Shown: positions 17,894 through 26,111, counted from the stretch's first letter. The stretch: DNA of 39,211 bases from Paracoccaceae bacterium (GCA_022448245.1 JAKVCO010000028.1:1-39211); one strand, 5' to 3'. Notes: generated from the sequence alone by a model not told the origin. Translations and numbers: made by a program.

Positions 17894-17917
17894 GGGTGCG
17901 GCAATGAAAGCGCACCC
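17894..17917. terminator. Hairpin downstream of the acyl-CoA ligase
   Basis: GGGTGCG at 17894-17900 and CGCACCC at 17911-17917 form a perfect 7-bp stem with a 10-nt loop, 27 bp past the stop of the minus-strand ligase gene. There is no T-run after the stem, so it may stabilise the mRNA end instead of terminating by itself. A second small repeat, CCTTTG/CAAAGG, lies nearby near 17860-17879. Confidence 0.35.
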
Positions 17918-17944
17918 AGGAGGTCTCAAAGCTCAGCAGCGGCG

Positions 17945-19570
17945 CTAGAGATCGGCCGCCACCTTCCTAAGCTCGAACTTTTGGATTTTTCCGGTCGAGG
18001 TTTTGGGGAGCTCCATGAACTCCACACGTTTGGGCGTTTTGAAGCCTGCCAGACGCTCGCGCGCGAAGGCGATCAAGTCGGCTGGTTCGACAGTCTGCCC
18101 AGGCTTCAGCTCAACAAAGGCGCAAGGAACCTCGCCCCATTTATCGTCGGGCTTGGCCACCACGGCACAGAGTGAGACCGCCGGGTGGTGCATTAGCGCC
18201 CCCTCAACCTCAACGGAGGAAACGTTTTCACCGCCGCTAATGATGATGTCCTTGGCGCGGTCTGCAATCTGGACGTAGCCATTGGGATGGCGCAGAGCGA
18301 TGTCCCCGGAATGGAAGTGCCCGCCCTCAAAGGCTTCCTCGGTGGCCTCAGGGTTCTTCAGATAGCCCTTCATGACCGAGTTGCCTCGAATGACGATCTC
18401 GCCCGTGGCGGTGCCGTCGCGTGGGATGCTCTCGCCCGTGGAGGTCACAACATCGATGCCTTCCATCATTGGGAACGGCACGCCTTGCTGCGCTTTGATG
18501 GCGGCTTTTTCTGCTTGGGGGAGGGTGTCCCACGTGCTGTCCCAGACGCATTCGGTGACGTGGCCGTAGGTCTCGGTCAGGCCATAGACCTGCGTGATGT
18601 TGAAGCCGAGCTCTTCGATGGCAGCGAGCGTTGCAGCAGCGGGTGGGGCGCCTGCTGTGAAGACCTCAACCGTGTGGTCGAAGGACCGGCGTGTTTCTTC
18701 AGGCGCGTTGACGATCATGTTCAGCACGATCGGCGCGCCGCCAAAATGCGAAACGCCGTGGTCCGCAATCGCGTCATAGATCGCGCTCGGCGTGATATCG
18801 CGGCAGCACACGACCGTGCCACCGAGAACCGGCATCATCCAGCTGTGGTTCCACCCGTTGCAATGGAAAAGTGGCACGATCGCCAGGAACACCGGATGCA
18901 GCACCATCCGCCAGGAGATCACCGTGCCCATGGTCATCAGATACGCGCCACGGTGATGATAGACGACGCCCTTGGGGCGCCCCGTGGTGCCTGATGTATA
19001 ATTGAGCGCGAGGCTCTCCCATTCGTCCTCGGGCATGTGCCAGGGGGCGTTGGGATCACCCTCGGCCACGACGTCTTCGTAGAGCGTGTAGTTTCCGGAG
19101 GCGCCCACACCCGCGACGGCATCGGGCACTTCGATGATGGTGGGCGCTTCACCCTCCATCGCCTCGATCGCGGCCTCGGCCAATCCGATGAAGCCGCTGT
19201 CAACCAGCACGACCTTCGCGCCGCCATGGTCGAAGATGTAGGCCACCGTGGCTACATCAAGCCGGATGTTGATCGTGTTGAGCACGGCCCCCGTTGCGGG
19301 CACTGCGAAATGCGCCTCCACCATTGCTGGAATGTTGGGCAGGATCGCGGCCACCACATCGCCCGGCGCCACACCGCGGGCTTTCAGCGCTGAGGCCAGG
19401 CGCGACACGCGCGCATGGTATTCGACGTAGTTGAAGGAGGTATCGCCGTAGATCACTGCGGTCTTGTTCGGGAAGACTTCCTTTGCACGTTGCAAGTGAG
19501 ACAGCGGCGTCAAGGGCACGAAATTCGCCGTGCGTTTTTCCAGCCCCGTTTCGTCAGCCATCCAGCCCAT
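17945..19570 (-). CDS. Acyl-CoA synthetase, DmdB-like AMP-dependent ligase
   Basis: Activates a carboxylic acid to its CoA thioester with ATP. The 541 residues carry YTSGTTGRPKGV at 191-202, the FHCNGWNHSWMMP segment characteristic of the group that includes 3-methylmercaptopropionate-CoA ligase DmdB and medium-chain acyl-CoA ligases, the YGLTETYG adenine motif, and the C-terminal Lys528 in PKTSTGK. Length and motifs match DmdB, but paralogues in this bacterial group are common, so the substrate may be a medium-chain fatty acid, methylmercaptopropionate or an aromatic acid. GGGAGGA precedes the ATG at 19570. A very long in-frame upstream extension is antisense to the EamA gene and is rejected. 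Confidence 0.85.
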   Translation of the reverse strand: MGWMADETGLEKRTANFVPLTPLSHLQRAKEVFPNKTAVIYGDTSFNYVEYHARVSRLASALKARGVAPGDVVAAILPNIPAMVEAHFAVPATGAVLNTINIRLDVATVAYIFDHGGAKVVLVDSGFIGLAEAAIEAMEGEAPTIIEVPDAVAGVGASGNYTLYEDVVAEGDPNAPWHMPEDEWESLALNYTSGTTGRPKGVVYHHRGAYLMTMGTVISWRMVLHPVFLAIVPLFHCNGWNHSWMMPVLGGTVVCCRDITPSAIYDAIADHGVSHFGGAPIVLNMIVNAPEETRRSFDHTVEVFTAGAPPAAATLAAIEELGFNITQVYGLTETYGHVTECVWDSTWDTLPQAEKAAIKAQQGVPFPMMEGIDVVTSTGESIPRDGTATGEIVIRGNSVMKGYLKNPEATEEAFEGGHFHSGDIALRHPNGYVQIADRAKDIIISGGENVSSVEVEGALMHHPAVSLCAVVAKPDDKWGEVPCAFVELKPGQTVEPADLIAFARERLAGFKTPKRVEFMELPKTSTGKIQKFELRKVAADL

Positions 19571-19639
19571 GTCGCGTCCTCCCTTTTGACGTGTCGTTAT
19601 GAAGCTTGAGAGCGCGCTTGTTAAGCGCCAAAGCGGGGT

Positions 19640-20536
19640 ATGGCTGTTATTGATGCCCTCATCGCTTCGCGCCCCCTTCGGGCAGCACTCTTTGCCCTTA
19701 CGGGGATGGGGATTATTGGCGCTGTCGACAACGTGATGCCCGAGGTCGCTCAGCACATCGGGCTCGCCCAGTTTCATGTGGTGCGCTCTGCCATGGCGCT
19801 GTGTCTCATCCTGCCAATATTGCTGGCCAACGGCGGCCTGAGGCCCGCGAAGCCTTGGGGTGTTTTGGGGCGCTCGGCGCTGATCACTTTGGGCATGGGG
19901 TTCTACTTCGCCTGCGTGGGCTTCTTGCCCGTGACGCAGGCTTTGGCTGGGGTGTTCACCGCGCCGCTCTGGATCATGCTGATGAACCTTGCACGCGGGC
20001 GCCGTGTCGACCCAGTGGGCGCCTTGCTGATCTGCACAGGGTTTGCGGCCTGCCTTGCTGTTGTGCAGCCGCCTTTGACCGATCTCACATGGCTCTCCGT
20101 TGGCCCGCTCGCCGCAGGGTTCTTCTACGGCATGGGGGGCATGGTCACCCGCAGTTGGACGGGGGAGGAGAACGCCTGGTTGCTGACCGGCGCGTATCTG
20201 GCCGTCTTTGGGCTGGCCGCGGTTGTCTGGCTGTTGCTGCAGCCTGAGGGCGGGACGAGCTATCTGACGCGCGGTTGGGCGCCGATGCCATGGCACATCC
20301 TTTTCTTCTGCGCCCTTCAAGCAGTGGGGGCTGTCACGGCTGTGGCCCTTATTGCGCGGGCCTATCAGCTCGCTGCACCGGCCTATGTCGGTGCGTTTGA
20401 ATACACAGTGCTCATCGTGGCCGCAGGCGTAGGCTACGCCGCTTGGGGCCATGCTTTGAACGTTCAGGCCATGGCAGGGATTGCCGTGCTCCTGGCCTCT
20501 GGTGCCGCGCTGGCATGGTGGGGGGACAGGGAGTGA
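19640..20536 (+). CDS. EamA/DMT family transporter
   Basis: A 298-residue inner-membrane protein with about ten hydrophobic segments in two five-helix halves, each ending in the typical EamA pattern (TQALAGVFTAPLWIML in the first, APAYVGAFEYTVLIVA in the second). Family members export metabolites such as amino acids or drugs, and the direction and substrate cannot be read here. It is divergent from the acyl-CoA ligase with 69 bp between starts, so they share a promoter region. The stop TGA overlaps the GTG start of the sulfotransferase (GTGA), which suggests co-translation. Confidence 0.88.
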   Translation: MAVIDALIASRPLRAALFALTGMGIIGAVDNVMPEVAQHIGLAQFHVVRSAMALCLILPILLANGGLRPAKPWGVLGRSALITLGMGFYFACVGFLPVTQALAGVFTAPLWIMLMNLARGRRVDPVGALLICTGFAACLAVVQPPLTDLTWLSVGPLAAGFFYGMGGMVTRSWTGEENAWLLTGAYLAVFGLAAVVWLLLQPEGGTSYLTRGWAPMPWHILFFCALQAVGAVTAVALIARAYQLAAPAYVGAFEYTVLIVAAGVGYAAWGHALNVQAMAGIAVLLASGAALAWWGDRE

Positions 20537-21189
20537 TTTACGCACCCGAACGGGGCTATCTCTATATTCACATACCCAAGACCGGGGGCACCTCCCTTGC
20601 CTTGGCGCTAGAGGACAAAGCCGGGAAGGACGACGTGATGGCGGGCGATACGCCAAAAGCGGTCAAAAGGCGTCGCCGCTTAAAAGGGCTGCCAGCCAAC
20701 GGGCGTCTGTGGAAGCATTCGACGCTCGCAGATCTTGACGGTTGGCTGAGCGCGGCGCAGCTTGCGGAGCTTCACGTTTTCACCATCGTCCGCAATCCGT
20801 GGGATCGCTTGGTCAGCTATTATCATTGGCTTCGAGAGCAGAGCTTTGATCACCCGGCAGTCTCTCTCGCGCAGCAATTGGCGTTCAGTGACTTCCTCGC
20901 GCACCGCCACACGCAGGCCAGCTTGGCCGCTGCGCCCTATGCCAGCTACGTCACCGACGCCTCAGGGACGGAGCAGTGCAGCAGGTTCTTGCGGTTCGAA
21001 CATCTTGCCGAGGACACCGCCGCCTTGGGCGAAGAACTGGGCCTCTCCCTCAACCTGCCCCATGTGAATCGCTCGAACCGCCCGAGAGACTACCGTCCCT
21101 TCTTCACCGAATCGGATGTGACGCTCGTCGAAAAGACGCTGAAAGAGGACATTCAGCGCTTTGGCTACCGTTTCGACGGCGGCAATTGA
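20533..21189 (+). CDS. Sulfotransferase-family protein
   Basis: A 218-residue protein with the two cofactor motifs of PAPS-dependent sulfotransferases: HIPKTGGTS at 13-21 binds the 5'-phosphosulfate and IVRNPWDRLVSYYHW at 85-99 binds the 3'-phosphate. The HIPKTGGTS form is typical of the carbohydrate sulfotransferase (Sulfotransfer_2) branch, so a glycan or lipid substrate is plausible. The start is GTG at 20533, which overlaps the EamA stop; GGACAGGGA lies just upstream. An ORF beginning at 20443 would run through EamA in another frame and is not favoured. It could act on a surface polysaccharide, but no glycan cluster is nearby. Confidence 0.85.
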   Translation: MIYAPERGYLYIHIPKTGGTSLALALEDKAGKDDVMAGDTPKAVKRRRRLKGLPANGRLWKHSTLADLDGWLSAAQLAELHVFTIVRNPWDRLVSYYHWLREQSFDHPAVSLAQQLAFSDFLAHRHTQASLAAAPYASYVTDASGTEQCSRFLRFEHLAEDTAALGEELGLSLNLPHVNRSNRPRDYRPFFTESDVTLVEKTLKEDIQRFGYRFDGGN

Positions 21190-21214
21190 TGCGCCATCAG
21201 AAACAATCCGGCTG

Positions 21215-21264
21215 ATGCCGCAATTTTGGCATTAACTTTCTTCAATATGCCGCAATCTTGCCAT
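21215..21264. repeat. Two near-identical 18-bp direct repeats upstream of the Hint gene
   Basis: ATGCCGCAATTTTGGCAT (21215-21232) and ATGCCGCAATCTTGCCAT (21247-21264) share 16 of 18 bases; their starts are 32 bp apart, about three helical turns. Each is also an imperfect inverted repeat (ATGCC...GGCAT). Between them lies a TTAAC-rich stretch. They sit 108-157 bp upstream of the Hint gene start, where paired binding sites for a regulator would be expected. Confidence 0.45.
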
Positions 21265-21371
21265 GTCCTGCCCAAATCCCCGCCGCGACCCCGCACCAGC
21301 CTGCTTACGTGGTTAAGACGGCCTGCCAGCTGACCGCGAAACGCTTGCAGCATGTTCATGGGGATGCACAC

Positions 21372-21995
21372 ATGTTTGATCAGATGGAAGACGCCCTGCC
21401 GGGTCTCGAGATCGACTTTTCGAACCAGTTCGGCGTGACACGCCGGTCAGGATTACTGCACTCGACCCGGGTGGCAACCAACTTGGGGTGGCGCGCTGTC
21501 GAAGCGCTCGCCGCGGGGGACGAGGTGCTGACTTTCGATCGCGGGCCGCAGCGCATTGTGGAAATTGACCGGATCATCAATTGGCCTGATCACAAGACCT
21601 GCCCAGACCATGCGGCGCCGCTTGAGGTCCCTGCGGGCGTGTTGGGCAATCAGGAACGGATCTGGATGTTGCCCAATCAGGTCGTGATGGTGGAAAGCGA
21701 TATCGCTGAGGCGCGCACGGGCGATCCGTTTGCTCTCGTTCCGGTTTCGACGCTTGAAGGCTGGCGCGGCATCAAACGGGTGAGCCTGCGGGCACCGCAT
21801 CTCGTCGTTGTCCTGCATTTCGCTCGGGACGAGGTGATCTACGTTGGGCAGGGCACTCTCGCCTTTATGCCCGCGCAGGGATCGCTTTTGGACCATGCCT
21901 ATGGGGCGTCGATGTACGAGCCTTTGGATCAGCGCGAAGCCCGTTCCGTCATTGATGGCCTGCGCGCAGCGGATGCTGCGGTGCGCATGTCCTAA
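21372..21995 (+). CDS. Hint (Hedgehog/intein) domain protein lacking the splicing cysteine
   Basis: A 207-residue protein whose central region (about 26-165) follows the Hint_2 pattern found in many Rhodobacteraceae proteins: ST.VAT.LGWRAVEALAAGDEVLTFD.G.Q.I. A canonical autoprocessing Hint begins with a nucleophilic Cys in a CF..GT context, but here the aligned segment is GLLHSTRVAT, and the terminal His-Asn pair is also not seen. Self-cleavage is therefore unlikely. The start at 21372 is favoured because GGGGA lies about 9 nt upstream; a 38-residue extension is possible. No signal peptide is visible. The role is unknown. It is monocistronic and ends in a strong terminator. Confidence 0.75.
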   Translation: MFDQMEDALPGLEIDFSNQFGVTRRSGLLHSTRVATNLGWRAVEALAAGDEVLTFDRGPQRIVEIDRIINWPDHKTCPDHAAPLEVPAGVLGNQERIWMLPNQVVMVESDIAEARTGDPFALVPVSTLEGWRGIKRVSLRAPHLVVVLHFARDEVIYVGQGTLAFMPAQGSLLDHAYGASMYEPLDQREARSVIDGLRAADAAVRMS

Positions 21996-22027
21996 GCTTA
22001 ACTACCAGCAGCTACACACAAAAAAAA

Positions 22028-22062
22028 GGGGCCGAACTTTCCTTCGGCCCCGTTTTCTTTTT
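22028..22062. terminator. Strong bidirectional rho-independent terminator
   Basis: GGGGCCGAA at 22028-22036 pairs perfectly with TTCGGCCCC at 22043-22051 around a 6-nt loop. A T-rich tract (GTTTTCTTTTT) follows on the plus strand and an A-run (22019-22027) precedes it, so the minus strand also reads a stem followed by T residues. It ends both the Hint gene (stop at 21995) and the convergent fadJ-like gene (stop at 22078). Confidence 0.95.
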
Positions 22063-22077
22063 GCAAGAAGTGCTCGG

Positions 22078-24264
22078 TTACTCGGCAGCAACCGCAGGCT
22101 GGAAGCGCCCGTAGAAGCTGTCGTTGTTGGCGGCGAGGTCTTTGAGCAGCGCGGGCGTCTCGAACCGCTCGCCGAAGCGAGTGGTCAGATCGCCAGTACG
22201 CTCAACGGCGTAGGCCGCGCCGATCATGTCGAGCCAGCTGAGCGGGCCACCGGACCAAGGCGCGAAGCCCCAGCCGAGAATGGCGCCCACGTCGCCCTCG
22301 CGGATGTCCATGAGCACGTCTTCTTCGAGGGCACGCACGGCCTCAAGGCTCTGGATCATCAGCAAGCGGTGTTGCACGTCGATGAGGTCGGGCTGTTCGT
22401 CCGCTACGGGGTAGTGGGCGGCGAGACCTTCCCAGAGGCCCTGGCGTTTGCCCTTCTCGTCATACTCGTAGAAGCCGGAGTTGGACTTACGACCCAGACG
22501 GCCTTCTTCGAACATCCAAAAGAGGATTTCGTCGACGGTTTCGTCGTAGTCGGCGCCCATGGCCTGCTTCGTGGCCTTGGCGATTTTCACGCCGAGGTCG
22601 ATGGAGGTCTCATCCACCAACTGGAGCGGGCCAAGCGGCATACCCACGAGCTTTGCTGCGTTCTCGATCAGGGCAGGGGCCACGCCTTCCTGCACCATGC
22701 GCATGCCCTCGTTGATGTAGGGGATGATGCAGCGGTTGGCGTAGAAGAAGCGCGCGTCGTTGACGACGATCGGCGTCTTCTTGATCTGACGCACGTAGTC
22801 GAGCGCCTTGGCAACCGCACGGTCGCCGGTTTCTGCGCCTTTGATGATCTCCACCAGCATCATCTTCTCAACGGGGGAGAAGAAGTGGATGCCGATGAAC
22901 TGATCGGGCTTGTCGGATGCTTTCGCGAGCTCCGTGATGGGCAGTGTCGAGGTGTTCGTGGCGAAAATGCAGTCTTCACCGACCACTTTAAGCACGTTTT
23001 TTGTCACTTCAGCCTTTACGCCCACGTCTTCGAACACAGCCTCAACGATGAGGTCCGCGCCTTTGAGCGCTTCGTAATCCGTTGTCGCGGTGATGCGCGA
23101 GAGGTTCGTATCCATCTTCTCTTGCGAGAGTTTCCCGCGGGAGACGCCCTTGGCGTAGAAATCGGCGGCGTATTGCTTGCCTTTGTCCGCGCTCTCTTGC
23201 GCCTGGTCGATCAGCACGACCTCGATGCCGGCCATGGCGGAGACCAGTGCGATGCCTGCACCCATCATGCCTGCACCCATGACGCCCACTTTCTTGACCT
23301 TCTGGTCCGGTACGTCGGGGCGCACAGCGCCCTTCTCCAGCGCTTCCTTGTTGAGGAAGAGCGACCGGATCATCGCGGACGAAGACGGGTTCATGAGGAT
23401 ATTGGTGAACCAGCGCGCCTCGATCTTGAGCGCCGTGTCGAAGGGCACCATTGCGCCTTCATAGACTGCGCTTAGCAGGGCCTTGGCCGCAGGGTAGACG
23501 CCGTTCGTGTTGGCGTTGACCATGGCCGAGGCGCCCACAAAGGTCATAAAACCAGCAGGGTGGTAGGGCGCGCCGCCCGGGAACTTGTAGCCCTTTTCAT
23601 CCCATGGCTTCACGATCTTTGGTTCGCTCAGAACCCACTCGCGTGCCGCAGCCACGGGATCGTCGACAACCTCGTCGATGACGCCCGCTGCTTTCGCTTT
23701 CTTGGGATCGTTCAGCTTGCCCTGCAGCAGCAGGGGAGAGGCGGCCATTGCGCCCAGTTTCCAAGCCAGACGGGTCGTGCCGCCTGCGCCCGGGAAGATC
23801 CCAACCATGATCTCCGGCAGGCCGATCTTGGCCTTCGGGTTGTCGGACGCAAAGATGCGGTGGCAGGCGAGAGGGATCTCAAGCCCGATGCCCACAGCCG
23901 TGCCAGGTAGCGCCGCCGCGATAGGCTTGCCGCCTTTGTTGGTCTTGGCTTCCATGCCCGCGCGCTCAATTTTACGCAGCAGGTGATGGATCTTCATGAT
24001 CCCGTCAAAAAGGCCCTGCGCCGGCTCTTCGCCCGCGTCCTCTTTCATGCGCGCGAGCACGTTGAGGTCCATGCCGCCAGCGAAGCTGTCCTTGCCGGAA
24101 GTGATCACGGCGCCTTTGATAGCGTCGTTGGACAGCACCTCTTCGATGCAGCCATCAAGCTCCATAAACGCCTGCTCGTTGGCGACGTTCATGGACTTGC
24201 TTTCGACGTCCCAGGTGATGATGGCGACGCCGTCGTCGCCGGTTTTCATCGTGAAATCAGCCAT
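22078..24264 (-). CDS. fadJ: Trifunctional-type 3-hydroxyacyl-CoA dehydrogenase/enoyl-CoA hydratase
   Basis: Carries out the hydration and oxidation steps of beta-oxidation as the alpha subunit of a complex with the thiolase encoded upstream. The 728 residues split into an enoyl-CoA hydratase part (1 to about 190, with Glu129 in GIGLEIPLACH and Glu151 in GLPEIMVGIFPGAGG as likely catalytic acids), a linker, an NAD-binding domain beginning near 325 (GVMGAGMMGAGIA) and the dehydrogenase C-terminal domains (HFFSPVEKMMLVEI). GGAG lies 9 nt upstream of the ATG. It follows the thiolase gene with a 12-bp gap, so the two are an operon. FadB and FadJ types cannot be told apart here. Confidence 0.94.
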   Translation of the reverse strand: MADFTMKTGDDGVAIITWDVESKSMNVANEQAFMELDGCIEEVLSNDAIKGAVITSGKDSFAGGMDLNVLARMKEDAGEEPAQGLFDGIMKIHHLLRKIERAGMEAKTNKGGKPIAAALPGTAVGIGLEIPLACHRIFASDNPKAKIGLPEIMVGIFPGAGGTTRLAWKLGAMAASPLLLQGKLNDPKKAKAAGVIDEVVDDPVAAAREWVLSEPKIVKPWDEKGYKFPGGAPYHPAGFMTFVGASAMVNANTNGVYPAAKALLSAVYEGAMVPFDTALKIEARWFTNILMNPSSSAMIRSLFLNKEALEKGAVRPDVPDQKVKKVGVMGAGMMGAGIALVSAMAGIEVVLIDQAQESADKGKQYAADFYAKGVSRGKLSQEKMDTNLSRITATTDYEALKGADLIVEAVFEDVGVKAEVTKNVLKVVGEDCIFATNTSTLPITELAKASDKPDQFIGIHFFSPVEKMMLVEIIKGAETGDRAVAKALDYVRQIKKTPIVVNDARFFYANRCIIPYINEGMRMVQEGVAPALIENAAKLVGMPLGPLQLVDETSIDLGVKIAKATKQAMGADYDETVDEILFWMFEEGRLGRKSNSGFYEYDEKGKRQGLWEGLAAHYPVADEQPDLIDVQHRLLMIQSLEAVRALEEDVLMDIREGDVGAILGWGFAPWSGGPLSWLDMIGAAYAVERTGDLTTRFGERFETPALLKDLAANNDSFYGRFQPAVAAE

Positions 24265-24276
24265 TTGTCTTGCTCC

Positions 24277-25491
24277 TTACACGCGTTCCAGCACGGTCGC
24301 CGCGCCCATGCCAGAGGCGACGCAAAGCGTGGCCATCCCAAGTTCTTTGTCCTGACGCTCAAGCTCATCAAGGAGCGTGCCGATAATGATCGCGCCCGTG
24401 GCACCCAGCGGGTGGCCCATGGCGATCGCGCCGCCGTTCACGTTGATCTTGTCGTGGTCGGCATCAAAGGCCTGCATGAAGCGCAGCACCACCGAGGAGA
24501 ACGCCTCGTTGACTTCAAAAAGGTCGAAATCGGAAACCTTAAGGCCCGTCTCAGCCATCATCTTTTCCGTCACGGGTACCGGGCCGGTAAGGTTGATGGT
24601 CGGGTCCGAGCCAATTTTGGCGGAGTACTTGATGCGCGCACGCGGCTTCAGGCCCATGCGCTCGCCGTATTCCTTGGAGCCGATCAGCACAGCCGCCGAC
24701 CCGTCCACTATGCCCGAGGAGTTACCGGCGTGGTGGATGTGGTTCACCTTCTCGAGGTGTGGGTACTTGATCAGCGCAACCTTATCGAAGCCGGGCATCA
24801 CCTCGCCCTGCTCCTTGAAGGCCGCTTTAAGTGCGCCGAGCGACTGCATGTCGGTGCCACGGCGGATGTATTCGTCTTCTGCGAGGATCGGCAGACCGTT
24901 CTGGTCGCGCACGGTGACGATGGATTTTTCAAAGCGGTTCTCGTCCCAGGCCTGTGCGGCCCGGCGCTGAGATTCCACAGCGAACGCGTCTGCATCATCG
25001 CGGGAGAAGCCGTATTCCGTGGCGATGATGTCCGCACCGATGCCTTGAGGCACAAAGTACTGCTCCATGGCGAGGCTGGGGTCAGCCGCGATCGCGGCCC
25101 CGTCTGCACCCATGGGCACGCGGCCCATCATCTCGACGCCGCCAGCGATATAGGCATGGCCCGCGCCGCCCCGCACTTGGTTTGCCGCGAGGTTCACAGC
25201 TTCCATGCCCGAGGCGCAGAAGCGGTTGATGGAGAGGCCGGGGATCGATTCATCAAGGTCCGAGCCCAAGACAGCCGTGCGTGCAAGGCAGCCGCCCTGT
25301 TCCATGACCTGGGTGACGTTGCCCCAGATCACGTCCTCTACGGCATGTCCCTCAAGGCCGTTGCGTTCCTTGATGGCGTTGAGCATCTGGATCGAAAGGC
25401 GTGCCGAGGTGACCTCGTGCAGGGCGCCGTCTTTGCGGCCCTTTCCGCGCGGCGAGCGCACGGCATCATAGATATAGGCGTCGGTGGTCAT
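24277..25491 (-). CDS. fadA: Acetyl-CoA C-acyltransferase (thiolase)
   Basis: Performs the last step of beta-oxidation, cutting 3-ketoacyl-CoA with CoA to release acetyl-CoA. The 404 residues show the acyl-accepting Cys92 in NRFCASGMEAV, the GGAIAMGHPLGATGA motif with the catalytic His, and the C-terminal CVASGMGAA with the second Cys. AAGGAGAGG sits 7 nt upstream of ATG 25491. It is the first gene of the pair with the fadJ-like gene. A nested inverted repeat about 100 bp upstream (25568-25614) may be its control site. It could equally be named fadI. Confidence 0.95.
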   Translation of the reverse strand: MTTDAYIYDAVRSPRGKGRKDGALHEVTSARLSIQMLNAIKERNGLEGHAVEDVIWGNVTQVMEQGGCLARTAVLGSDLDESIPGLSINRFCASGMEAVNLAANQVRGGAGHAYIAGGVEMMGRVPMGADGAAIAADPSLAMEQYFVPQGIGADIIATEYGFSRDDADAFAVESQRRAAQAWDENRFEKSIVTVRDQNGLPILAEDEYIRRGTDMQSLGALKAAFKEQGEVMPGFDKVALIKYPHLEKVNHIHHAGNSSGIVDGSAAVLIGSKEYGERMGLKPRARIKYSAKIGSDPTINLTGPVPVTEKMMAETGLKVSDFDLFEVNEAFSSVVLRFMQAFDADHDKINVNGGAIAMGHPLGATGAIIIGTLLDELERQDKELGMATLCVASGMGAATVLERV

Positions 25492-25567
25492 AAACCTCTC
25501 CTTTAGTCCCGGGGGGATGAGCCCCAGCCGTCGTCCTCACGCTGAAGAGCAGCGTGGTCTGGCAGCA

Positions 25568-25614
25568 ATGTAAGCAATTTGCGCGGGTGACGCGAACGTC
25601 ACGTCGCGTTACAT
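25568..25614. promoter_or_regulatory. Nested inverted repeats upstream of the fadA-fadJ operon
   Basis: GTGACGCGA at 25587-25595 and TCGCGTTAC at 25604-25612 are complementary at 8 of 9 positions around an 8-bp spacer. An overlapping hairpin GTGACG-CGAA-CGTCAC spans 25587-25602, and an outer pair ATGTAA (25568-25573)/TTACAT (25609-25614) encloses both. The site lies 77-123 bp upstream of the thiolase start on the minus strand. It probably binds a fatty-acid-responsive regulator of unknown identity. Confidence 0.45.
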
Positions 25615-25644
25615 GCGCACGATCTGGGTACTTTTTAGAGAGCT

Positions 25645-26079
25645 TCAGCCCCCGCAGGAGCAGACGTCGATACTGCAGGCCCCGCAGCCGATGTCTCCAT
25701 CGCAGGGATTAGTATCGCACGTCTTGGTGCTGCCGCCGCGCGCAGCGGATGAGAGCCTGCAACTCGCCGGGGCGTAAAGAGGGGCCTCGACACAGCAACT
25801 GCAGGTCTTGCGGCGACGTTCTTTACGGCGCTTCTTTCGCTCTTCTTCGGTCTCAGCGCGCTCGGCTGCGAAAGCTTGGGCTGCGAGTTTACAGTCAGCG
25901 AACCGCTGCTTGATCAGCGGGATCGCAGTGAAGAAGCCGTGGTCTCGAATGGCGTGCTTGGCACAGCCCGAACACCCTGTGCCGCCATGGCGAACAGAAT
26001 AGGCGCATCGGTAGTCTTTGCGCGGCGAGAGCCAGCGCTGGTAGCCGTAGATGCCAAAAAGGGCGACGCGGGCGATCAT
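25645..26079 (-). CDS. YidD-like protein with a cysteine-rich C-terminal tail
   Basis: The first 65 residues match the YidD (membrane protein insertion efficiency factor) pattern: an amphipathic N-terminus, YGYQRWLSPRKDYRCAYS, two cysteines in GCSGCAKHAI, then DHGFFTAIPLIKQRF. Residues 75-92 are a highly charged Glu/Lys/Arg stretch, and residues 93-144 form a tail with ten of the protein's 14 cysteines (TCSCC, TCDTNPC, GCGAC, CSCGG). Usual YidD proteins have 70-100 residues, so the 144-residue length reflects this extension, which could bind metal. Normal YidD is encoded next to rnpA/yidC; here it sits in a beta-oxidation island, which suggests a divergent paralogue. Confidence 0.7.
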   Translation of the reverse strand: MIARVALFGIYGYQRWLSPRKDYRCAYSVRHGGTGCSGCAKHAIRDHGFFTAIPLIKQRFADCKLAAQAFAAERAETEEERKKRRKERRRKTCSCCVEAPLYAPASCRLSSAARGGSTKTCDTNPCDGDIGCGACSIDVCSCGG

Positions 26080-26111
26080 GGTGCCTCGCTAGCGCCGACC
26101 GATGGCAAAAG

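Noticed and set aside
19571..20656. Upstream extension of the acyl-CoA ligase (about 360 codons)
   Set aside because: It is antisense to the EamA gene; a strong ribosome site marks ATG 19570.
21844..23475. 543-codon open frame on the plus strand across the fadJ-like gene
   Set aside because: It is antisense to a gene with complete catalytic motifs, has His/Val/Gly-rich shadow composition and no ribosome site.
23983..25506. 507-codon open frame on the plus strand across the thiolase gene
   Set aside because: It mirrors the fadA/fadJ frames in GC-rich DNA and has no recognisable domain.
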